From Flavobacterium sp. CG_23.5 (lineage in GTDB: Bacteria; Bacteroidota; Bacteroidia; Flavobacteriales; Flavobacteriaceae), in assembly GCF_017875765.1 (NCBI RefSeq), contig NZ_JAGGNA010000001.1, forward strand, positions 3,127,001 to 3,191,000: a DNA stretch of 64,000 bases, written 5' to 3'. Below the pieces are notes generated by a model. The model made no database searches, had not been told where the DNA came from, and worked only from the letters and a program-made list of their open reading frames with translations. A program made the position numbers and the translations under genes. Below are positions 27,207-35,001 of the stretch, piece by piece. The stretch's first letter is position 1. Every line of letters starts with the position of its first letter.

Positions 27207-27293
27207 TTTTTTAAAAAGTTTATTCGGTACTTTGGTTATTCGTTTATGCGAATTCAATTTACCAAATTATCAAATCAACAAATTAATAATAAA

Positions 27294-27524
27294 ATGGAAT
27301 TACCAAAATTTTTACTGGGCGATAACACGGATTTACACGACGATATTTTCATCATTCACTTAGACTATCCACGATTTATAATCAATTTAAAAGATGATGA
27401 AGTCGAGTTTATGGAAGAAGCTGAAGATCTTGACGAAGCCGAATTAAATACCGAAATGGAAGGATTAATCGTTCTTGCCAATGAGTTTTACGATAGAGAA
27501 ATGGAACGTTACGAGAAGGAGTAG
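27294..27524 (+). CDS. Small acidic conserved protein
   Basis: A 76-residue protein rich in Asp and Glu (FLLGDNTDLHDDIFIIHLDYPRFIINL then DDEVEFMEEAEDLDEAE). The pattern of an N-terminal beta strand set followed by an acidic helix is all that I can describe; I do not recognise a named family. The frame opens upstream at 27246, but the ATG at 27294 is preferred because the extra 16 residues look like leader sequence. It follows the prohibitin gene by 87 bp and is probably in the same transcript. The meaB 3' remnant begins 63 bp after its stop. Confidence 0.7.
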   Translation: MELPKFLLGDNTDLHDDIFIIHLDYPRFIINLKDDEVEFMEEAEDLDEAELNTEMEGLIVLANEFYDREMERYEKE

Positions 27525-27587
27525 AGTTCTTTTTTGAAATGAAACAATCAGTCCCAATTTTTAGAAATAAATTGTTTAAATATATTT

Positions 27588-27690
27588 TTATTCTCCTCCT
27601 TTGGAAGAATTAGAGGAGGAAAAATACTTTCCCAATAACGACTGAGTGGCTGCAAAAGGTGATATTACATCATTTTTGTAGCCGCTTTTT
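27588..27690 (-). pseudogene. Duplicated 3' end of meaB (remnant)
   Basis: The segment 27577-27676 matches 29051-29150, the last ~30 codons and 3' flank of meaB, with only two mismatches over 100 bp (27647 and 27667). The meaB stop codon is preserved (TTA at 27588-27590). Homology is lost beyond about 27690. It marks the left edge of the 1,474-bp ATPase unit. Confidence 0.85.
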
Positions 27691-27722
27691 TTATCAGCTA
27701 CAAGAGCTATTGTCGTTTGTAA

Positions 27723-27780
27723 TGACGGAAATTAACTAAATACCGTCAATATACTGACGGTATTTAGTTAATTTCCGTCA
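27723..27780. promoter_or_regulatory. Perfect 26-bp inverted repeat with TGACGG boxes (probable operator)
   Basis: TGACGGAAATTAACTAAATA...CCGTCA (27723-27748) and its exact complement (27755-27780) flank ATATAC. Each arm carries TGACGG at one end and CCGTCA at the other, so four boxes lie in the palindrome, and a fifth TGACGG (27787-27792) overlaps the -33 element of the ATPase promoter. This arrangement suggests a protein-binding array controlling the ATPase gene. Confidence 0.7.
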
Positions 27781-27785
27781 GTTTA

Positions 27786-27818
27786 TTGACGGAATTGAAT
27801 TGAAAATAGTTATATTTG
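27786..27818 (+). promoter_or_regulatory. Predicted promoter of the ATPase gene
   Basis: TTG at 27786-27788, 22-nt spacer, TATATTTG at 27811-27818. The start site would be about 27824, at the ATG of 27826, leaving no leader; translation may be leaderless or begin at the second ATG, 27838. Confidence 0.65.
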
Positions 27819-27825
27819 TGTTCAA

Positions 27826-28968
27826 ATGGTAGCTGTTATGGAAGTAAATAGAATATACGAATCACTGATACCTCAGTTCCTAAAACCGAACAAAGTCCTT
27901 GTTTTATTGGGAGCGAGGCGAGTAGGAAAAACGCAATTAATTAATAAAGTTATAAAAAGCACTAAGGAAGAAGTACTCTTTTTAAATGGTGACGATATAG
28001 AGACGCATAATATATTAGAAATTCAAAGTACCGCAAATTATAAAAGAATTTTGGGTGATATAAAGTTTCTGGTAATAGATGAAGCTCAGGAAATTCCAAA
28101 CATTGGAAGAAAACTCAAATTGATGGTGGATACAATACCTGATTTGAAAGTTTTAATTACAGGCTCATCAGCATTTGAAATTAACAATCAGATTGGAGAA
28201 CCATTGGTTGGTAGAATGAAAACTATAAGTCTCTATCCTATTTCGCAAATGGAATTTTCAAAACAGGAAAATTATCTGGAAACTATAAACAATCTTGAAG
28301 AAAGACTAATCTTTGGAAGTTATCCCGAATTATCAAGCTTGAATAATTGGGATGAAAAAATAAGCTATCTCAAAGAAATTGTAAACAATCACTTACTGAA
28401 AGATATTTTGGCATTTGAGGGGATTAAAAAACGGGATAAAATCATTTCATTGCTGCAAATTATTGCTTTTAGGACAGGAAGTGAAGTTTCGTTGGAAAGT
28501 ATTGGCAGGGATTTGCAAATAAGTAAAAATACTGTTGAAAAATACCTGGATTTGTTTAGTAAGGTCTTTATAATTTATTCTGTTTCGGGCTTTAGCAGAA
28601 ATCGAGATAACGAAATTACAAAAATGAAAAAATGGTATTTTGTGGATAATGGTATTCGCAATGCGATAATAAATTCCTTCAATCCAATAAACACGAGAGA
28701 AGACATTGGTAAATTATGGGAGAATTACCTAAATTCCGAAAGAATAAAAATGCTTCATTATAAAGGGAAATATGTCTTAGACTATTTTTGGAGAACACAT
28801 ACCAAGCAAGAAATAGATAGGATTGAAGAAGTTAATGATCAACTTTTTGCCTTTGAATACAAATGGGGTAAAGGAAAAATAAAAATACCAACGGAATTTG
28901 CGAAATCATATCCCAATGCCACATTTGAAATTATAAATCAAGAAAATTATTTAGATTTTATTGTTTAA
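27826..28968 (+). CDS. AAA ATPase with DUF4143 domain
   Basis: A 380-residue AAA/DUF4143 protein. Walker A is LLGARRVGKTQLI at about residues 27-39, Walker B LVIDEAQEI at about 82-90, and sensor region VLITGSSAF. A winged-helix-like part follows (VSLESIGRDLQISKNTVEKYLD, about 221-242), and the C-terminal DUF4143 part ends with EIDRIEE and FAFEYKWGKG, which fits a PD-(D/E)XK nuclease core (Asp and Glu-x-Lys). Such proteins are widespread accessory genes of unknown role in Bacteroidota. It sits alone in the unit bounded by meaB 3' copies. The ATG at 27826 or 27838 may be the start. Confidence 0.9.
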   Translation: MVAVMEVNRIYESLIPQFLKPNKVLVLLGARRVGKTQLINKVIKSTKEEVLFLNGDDIETHNILEIQSTANYKRILGDIKFLVIDEAQEIPNIGRKLKLMVDTIPDLKVLITGSSAFEINNQIGEPLVGRMKTISLYPISQMEFSKQENYLETINNLEERLIFGSYPELSSLNNWDEKISYLKEIVNNHLLKDILAFEGIKKRDKIISLLQIIAFRTGSEVSLESIGRDLQISKNTVEKYLDLFSKVFIIYSVSGFSRNRDNEITKMKKWYFVDNGIRNAIINSFNPINTREDIGKLWENYLNSERIKMLHYKGKYVLDYFWRTHTKQEIDRIEEVNDQLFAFEYKWGKGKIKIPTEFAKSYPNATFEIINQENYLDFIV

Positions 28969-29050
28969 TGAGTGAATTGTGCCGTATTATGTCATTACTA
29001 AAAAACAGAATTAGCACTTCGTTCCTAGAAATAAATCATGAAAATTTGCG

Positions 29051-29164
29051 TAAATATATTTTTATTCTCCTCCTTTGGAAGAATTAGAGGAGGAAAAATA
29101 CTTTCCCAATAACGACTGAGCGGCTGCAAAAGGTGATATTTCATCATTTTGCACCGCTTTTTTA
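29051..29164. repeat. Right copy of the meaB 3'-end direct repeat
   Basis: Direct repeat partner of 27577-27690, offset exactly 1,474 bp. Includes the genuine meaB stop codon (29062-29064) and 11 bp beyond it. A short block TAGAAATAAAT lies just outside both copies (27562-27572 and 29027-29037), so the homology may extend further with an 11-bp indel. Confidence 0.85.
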
Positions 29165-30174
29165 TTGGTTTCAAGCAGCTTGTGAATTTCAGGATGATTG
29201 TAAAAATTTAGTTTCAATTGCTCGTTTATGGTTTCCAGCATCCAGTATTGGTTTTGTTCTTTTCGTTTTTCAAAGAAGGAGTTGTTGCCTTTTGTAAGTT
29301 CAAGAAACTTTTCAATAGTTTCCCAAACTTCGGGAATGCCGTCATGAGTATAGGCGCTACAGGTTGACGTAGTGGGCGTCCATCCAGATTTTTTAGCAGG
29401 GAAAAGATGTAAAGCTCTGTTGAATTCTACTTTGGCTAAAGTCGCTTTTCTAATATTATCACCATCTGCTTTGTTGATTACAATAGCATCTGCCATTTCC
29501 ATAATTCCGCGTTTGATTCCTTGTAATTCATCGCCTGCACCAGAAATTTTCAATAAAAGAAAGAAATCTACCATACTGTGAACCGCAGTTTCGCTTTGAC
29601 CCACTCCCACAGTTTCAATTATTATGGTGTCAAACCCACAAGCTTCACAAAGCGTAATGGTTTCACGGGTTTTTCGCGCCACACCACCCAAAGTTTCTCC
29701 CGAAGCCGAAGGTCGGATATAGGCATTTGGATCTTTTACCAATTCTTCCATACGGGTTTTATCACCCAGAATACTTCCGTGTGAAATCGTACTGCTTGGA
29801 TCGACGGCAAGAACCGCCACTTTTTTCCCTAAACCAGTTAAATATTTTCCAAAAGCTTCAATAAACGTACTTTTCCCAACGCCGGGAACACCCGTGATTC
29901 CTATACGGACCGATTTATTGGCATGAGGTAAACAGGCATTAATTACTTCATTGGCTTTCTCTAAATGGTTGGCATTGGTGCTCTCCACTAAAGTAATTGC
30001 CCGACTTAATGCTGTGACGCTTCCCGCTAAAATACCGTCCACTAATTCTGTAGATGAGGGTTGTATTTTTCTAAACTGCTGAATATTTTTCACGGAGATA
30101 GAACTAATCATTTCCGGTGGAGAAATTCCAGCTTTCTCATGGAGCGCACTAGGTTGGGATTTTTTGTTTGGCAA
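29062..30174 (-). CDS. meaB: MeaB-type methylmalonyl-CoA mutase GTPase chaperone
   Basis: MeaB (370 residues) is a G3E-family GTPase that guards adenosylcobalamin-dependent methylmalonyl-CoA mutase, gating cofactor loading. Walker A is GVPGVGKSTFIEAFG at about residues 98-112, the switch region has VDPSSTISHGSILGDKTRM, GETVGVGQSE near residue 187, and the base-recognition motif NKAD at about 233-236. The usual C-terminal extension is present. The 3' end was duplicated by the neighbouring ATPase unit, but this copy is intact. The mutase genes are not in the window. Confidence 0.95.
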   Translation of the reverse strand: MPNKKSQPSALHEKAGISPPEMISSISVKNIQQFRKIQPSSTELVDGILAGSVTALSRAITLVESTNANHLEKANEVINACLPHANKSVRIGITGVPGVGKSTFIEAFGKYLTGLGKKVAVLAVDPSSTISHGSILGDKTRMEELVKDPNAYIRPSASGETLGGVARKTRETITLCEACGFDTIIIETVGVGQSETAVHSMVDFFLLLKISGAGDELQGIKRGIMEMADAIVINKADGDNIRKATLAKVEFNRALHLFPAKKSGWTPTTSTCSAYTHDGIPEVWETIEKFLELTKGNNSFFEKRKEQNQYWMLETINEQLKLNFYNHPEIHKLLETNKKAVQNDEISPFAAAQSLLGKYFSSSNSSKGGE

Positions 30175-30416
30175 AGCGTAAGTTTTGAAAAGTAAAAGTA
30201 ATGAAAATTACTTATTTTTAAAGTGTTTTTGCGTTCTGCATTGCATAATTTGTAGCTACGTTGTAAATTATTCGACCGTGATTTTGTAATAATAGTGATG
30301 AAAATTTGCAATTCAAACTTGCGACGTTAGCAAATGAATTAAAGCGATTCTTAATATCAATCCATGTAAACCAACAAAAGATCTCAAAACAAAAACTAAA
30401 ATTATAATTCCTCTGA

Positions 30417-30445
30417 TTGCCAAAGAAATTTTAATAGTATTTTTG
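30417..30445 (+). promoter_or_regulatory. Predicted promoter of the AEC gene
   Basis: TTG at 30417-30419, 18-nt spacer, TATTTTTG at 30438-30445; ATG follows 16 nt later. The rest of 30175-30416 shows no gene or repeat that I recognise. Confidence 0.6.
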
Positions 30446-30461
30446 TAGTCAATTCTACTCT

Positions 30462-31373
30462 ATGTACAACTTCATTATAATCTTCGTTTTTCTATTGCTT
30501 GGAATTATTTTACAAAAGGTAAAACGTTTTCCAACCAACAGTTATAAAGGTATAAACAACATCGTAATTTACATTTGTCTTCCCGCATTAGCCTTATATT
30601 ACATACCAAAAATTGAATGGAGTAACGAATTGTTATACCCCATATCCATGGCCTGGATTGGATTTATTGTTTCTTATTTATTTTTTAATCTTCTGGGCTG
30701 CAGATTTGGCTGGTCTAAAAAACTCACCGGTTGTCTGATTATAACAGCTGGATTAGGCAATACTTCATTTCTTGGATTTCCTATAATTCAAGCACTATAT
30801 GGAGAAGAAGGCATGAAAACTGCAATTTTAGTAGATCAGCCTGGTTCTTTTGTAGTGCTTTCTACTTTGGGGATTTTAGTGGCGACGTTATATTCAACTG
30901 GAAGTCCTAACGGCTTTCATATTGCCAAAAAAATCTTGTTCTTTCCACCGTTTATCGCTTTTCTGGGAGCTTGCGTAATGAATGTTTTAAATTTTGATTT
31001 CCATGAATACATCCAGTATTTTCTGCAAAAGGTAGGGAGCGCCATGACACCATTAGCAATGCTCTCGGTAGGATTGCAATTACGGTTTGATAAAAGAAGC
31101 CAACATTGGAAATTCTTGGGATTAGGACTTTTGTATAAATTAGTGCTGACTCCGGCACTCATATATTTATTGTACGTTGTCATTTTAGACCAGCATTCAA
31201 CAGCGATGCAAGTTGTGTTAATGGAAGCCGCAATGGCGCCCATGATTACCGCAAGTATCTTAGCTTCGACTCATGGATTAAAACCAAGGTTGAGCAGCAT
31301 GATGATTGGTTTCGGAATACCGCTGTCATTTATCACGTTAGTTTTTTGGTACTTTATTGTGCAGTTTATTTAA
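30462..31373 (+). CDS. AEC-family (auxin efflux carrier-like) transporter
   Basis: A 303-residue inner-membrane protein with ten predicted helices in two five-helix halves, of the AEC/BART family. The first helix NFIIIFVFLLLGIILQK, the GLGNTSFLGFPII segment at about 103-115 (conserved Asn-Thr-Gly region), and the final helix FITLVFWYFIVQFI are typical. Bacterial members export organic acids such as malate or malonate, or unknown small molecules. A copy of repeat R1 follows directly. No operon partner. Confidence 0.9.
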   Translation: MYNFIIIFVFLLLGIILQKVKRFPTNSYKGINNIVIYICLPALALYYIPKIEWSNELLYPISMAWIGFIVSYLFFNLLGCRFGWSKKLTGCLIITAGLGNTSFLGFPIIQALYGEEGMKTAILVDQPGSFVVLSTLGILVATLYSTGSPNGFHIAKKILFFPPFIAFLGACVMNVLNFDFHEYIQYFLQKVGSAMTPLAMLSVGLQLRFDKRSQHWKFLGLGLLYKLVLTPALIYLLYVVILDQHSTAMQVVLMEAAMAPMITASILASTHGLKPRLSSMMIGFGIPLSFITLVFWYFIVQFI

Positions 31374-31379
31374 TTTTTC

Positions 31380-31471
31380 AGGAGCTTTTTCCCGCTATGC
31401 ATTGCAATCTTTATAGGCGTAAACCTTTCAGGATTTACTCCTATAAAGGATTTCCATTTCTATCGGGGCTA
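31380..31471 (+). repeat. Dispersed repeat family R1, copy 4
   Basis: Reads AGGAGCTTTTTCCCGCT, GCAATCTTTATAGG, then CCTATAAAGGATTTCCATTTC and TATCGGGGCTA. The centre forms a clear hairpin: CTTTATAGG and GTAAA pair with TTTAC and CCTATAAAG. Starts 7 bp after the AEC stop codon. Confidence 0.8.
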
Positions 31472-31642
31472 CGAATTTCCGTTTAACGACTTTTTTTGTG
31501 TTCGAAAATTATTTTTATTGCCGGAAAAATTCAGCTGCTATTTATTTGTTGAATTTTTAGTACAATTTTAGGGTTTGTTATACGGTTTATTGACGTTAAT
31601 TCAATAACTTAGACTGTTAGTAATCAATAAAAACAAATCATT

Positions 31643-32281
31643 ATGGCATCATTACGATTAGGCGATATTGCTCCGGATTTTGAAGCAGAAACGACGCAAG
31701 GGAAAATAAAATTTCACGAATGGTTAGGTGATTCTTGGGGTGTTTTATTTTCACATCCTGCAGATTTCACGCCAGTTTGCACCACCGAATTAGGAACTGT
31801 AGCAAATTATTACCCTGAATTTGTAAAAAGAAATGTAAAAGTTATTGCCTTGAGCGTAGATGGATTAGATTCCCATATGCAATGGATTAAAGACATTAAC
31901 GAAACTCAAAATACAACAGTCAATTTTCCAATAATTGCCGATGAAGACAAACATATCGCAGAGTTGTATGATATGATTCATCCCAATGCTAATGAAAGTT
32001 TTACGGTTCGCTCCGTTTTCATTATTGGCCCAGACAAAAAAATAAAACTGACTTTGACGTATCCCGCTTCTACCGGAAGAAATTTTGATGAATTACTTCG
32101 TGTAATTGATAGTTTGCAGTTGACAGCACATTATAGCGTGGCAACTCCGGCTAATTGGAAAGATGGAGAAAGAGTAGTGATTTCAACAGCCATTAAAGAC
32201 GAAGACATTGCTGCTAAATTTCCAAAAGGATATGAAAGAATAAAACCATATTTAAGAATGACTCCTCAGCCCAACAAGTAG
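31643..32281 (+). CDS. 1-Cys peroxiredoxin (Prx6-type)
   Basis: A 212-residue Prx6-class peroxiredoxin, reducing hydrogen peroxide and alkyl peroxides in the cytosol. The catalytic motif DFTPVCTTELG places the peroxidatic Cys at residue 46; the conserved Arg is in RSVFIIGPDKKIKL. The long C-terminal extension after about residue 150 (LLRVIDSLQLT...PANWKDGERVVI) distinguishes Prx6 from 2-Cys Prx enzymes. No resolving Cys is seen. The promoter may use TAACTTAG at 31605-31612. It is monocistronic, ending at a strong bidirectional terminator. Confidence 0.95.
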   Translation: MASLRLGDIAPDFEAETTQGKIKFHEWLGDSWGVLFSHPADFTPVCTTELGTVANYYPEFVKRNVKVIALSVDGLDSHMQWIKDINETQNTTVNFPIIADEDKHIAELYDMIHPNANESFTVRSVFIIGPDKKIKLTLTYPASTGRNFDELLRVIDSLQLTAHYSVATPANWKDGERVVISTAIKDEDIAAKFPKGYERIKPYLRMTPQPNK

Positions 32282-32305
32282 TTTTTATCATGGGAATGTG
32301 GAAAT

Positions 32306-32345
32306 AAAAAAAGTACAATGAAACAGTTTCATTGTACTTTTTTTT
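32306..32345. terminator. Bidirectional terminator between peroxiredoxin and Nudix genes
   Basis: AAAGTACAATGAAA-CAG-TTTCATTGTACTTT, with A and T runs on either side; a perfect palindrome serving convergent genes. Confidence 0.9.
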
Positions 32346-32398
32346 AAATTTTAAATAAGAGAAGTTCTTTCCCTATTAGTTTCTGCAGTTCAGTCGTC

Positions 32399-32980
32399 TT
32401 ACACTAAATTCTTTATTTTGGCATATTGCAATAACATAATTGTTTTTGCATCTTTTATTTCTCCTGATTCAATCATAGCATAGGCCTGATCATAGGACAT
32501 TTCCATCACATCTATATTTTCCTCTTCATGTGCAACTCCGCCGCCTGCGCTGACTTTCATGGAGTCGTTATATTCCCCAACAAATAAGTATAAAATTTCC
32601 GTTACGGCACCAGGAGACATGTAGGTTTCCATTACTTTCTGAACCTTAGTAAGTCGATAGCCAGTTTCTTCTTCGGTTTCTCTAATGATACATTGTTCTG
32701 GATGATCTTCGTCCAAAAGTCCTGCGCAAACTTCAATCATCATTCCGGTTTCATTTCCGTTGAGATACGTTGGTAAGCGAAACTGTCGTGTTAAAATTAC
32801 TGTTTTTTGTTTTGTATTATAAAGTAGAATAGCCGCTCCATTTCCACGATCATAGACTTCACGTTTTTGGGTTATCCAAGATTCGTCTTTTTTTTGATAA
32901 TCAAAAGTTACTTTGTTTAAAATATACCAGTTATCAGAAAGCAATTCGGTTTTTTGTATTTTAATAGTTGGATTTTTCAT
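32399..32980 (-). CDS. Nudix hydrolase, NudK-like (GDP-mannose pyrophosphatase)
   Basis: A 193-residue Nudix hydrolase. The Nudix box is centred on RETEEETGY at about residues 106-114, preceded by AGLLDEDHPE. The overall length and the N-terminal beta-rich domain match the NudK/ADP-ribose pyrophosphatase group, which hydrolyses nucleotide sugars. The late segment YMSPGAVTEILYLFVGEY is conserved in this group. Substrate preference (GDP-mannose or ADP-ribose) cannot be read from sequence. Leftward; lies downstream of purA but separated from it by a hairpin terminator. Confidence 0.9.
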   Translation of the reverse strand: MKNPTIKIQKTELLSDNWYILNKVTFDYQKKDESWITQKREVYDRGNGAAILLYNTKQKTVILTRQFRLPTYLNGNETGMMIEVCAGLLDEDHPEQCIIRETEEETGYRLTKVQKVMETYMSPGAVTEILYLFVGEYNDSMKVSAGGGVAHEEENIDVMEMSYDQAYAMIESGEIKDAKTIMLLQYAKIKNLV

Positions 32981-33003
32981 TCGTAGGAATTGATTTATAT
33001 ACT

Positions 33004-33034
33004 AAAAAAAACGCTCTGAATTTTCAGAGCGTTA
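33004..33034 (-). terminator. purA terminator
   Basis: AACGCTCTGAA-TTT-TCAGAGCGTT followed, on the minus strand, by a T-run (the A-run at 33004-33010). Located just after the purA stop. Confidence 0.85.
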
Positions 33035-33041
33035 AGTAATT

Positions 33042-34331
<1,290 letters not shown>

Positions 34332-34358
34332 TTAATTTTTAATATAAAGCACAACTTC

Positions 34359-34838
34359 TTAGCTGTCCGAACTCTCTTTTTGTTTTTTTATTCCATACAA
34401 ATATAAGGAATGGTTGGTAATCTCTATATCGAATATTTCTTCGATCGTTTTCTTAATACTTTGAATTCTTGGATCACAAAACTCAATTACTTCACCAGTA
34501 TCGGTCATAATGATGTGATCGTGTTGCTTATCGAAATATGATTTTTCGTAATGTGCTTGGTTTTGACCAAATTGGTGTTTACGCACCAAAGCACAATCTA
34601 ATAACAATTCGATTGTGTTATAAAGCGTTGCCCTGCTCACACGATAGTTTTTGTTTTTCATTTTGATATACAGATTCTCTACATCAAAATGTTCTTCACT
34701 TTCGTAAATTTCCTGAAGGATTGCGTAACGTTCAGGAGTTTTGCGGTGTCCTTTATTTTCAAGATACATTGTAAAAACATTTTTTACAATTTCTTGGTTT
34801 TTGTTATTATCAGTGGAAATGAGTGTCATATCTGGCAA
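34359..34838 (-). CDS. Fur-family transcriptional regulator without CxxC site
   Basis: A 159-residue Fur-family repressor. The N-terminal winged helix ([31 protein letters not shown], recognition helix [15 protein letters not shown]) is intact. The dimerisation domain has [15 protein letters not shown], in which the place of the usual structural-zinc CxxC is taken by TDTG; the second CxxC is also missing. The sensing-site residues His and Glu remain partly visible (HDH). It may be an iron, zinc or peroxide regulator, and the metal cannot be assigned. Lies between rsh and purA, same strand. Confidence 0.9.
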   Translation of the reverse strand: MPDMTLISTDNNKNQEIVKNVFTMYLENKGHRKTPERYAILQEIYESEEHFDVENLYIKMKNKNYRVSRATLYNTIELLLDCALVRKHQFGQNQAHYEKSYFDKQHDHIIMTDTGEVIEFCDPRIQSIKKTIEEIFDIEITNHSLYLYGIKKQKESSDS

Positions 34839-35001
34839 AGATAAATTTTTATTTTTTAAAGTTTAAAGTTTAGCGTTTAAAGTTGAAAAATCAAATCGTT
34901 TAAAAATGGACTAATTTGGCTTTCTGTTTCATTTCAAGTTGTAAATTTTGCTTATAATAAATGTAATAATCAAATTTTAAAAACTTTAAACGTAATCTTT
35001 C

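Noticed and set aside
27723..27780. CRISPR array
   Set aside because: A single palindrome with a 6-bp centre, no regular spacers and no cas genes.
27577..29164. Classical insertion sequence or integrase-type island around the ATPase
   Set aside because: No transposase or integrase frame, no terminal inverted repeats at the unit edges and no tRNA gene; only the gene-end duplication is seen.
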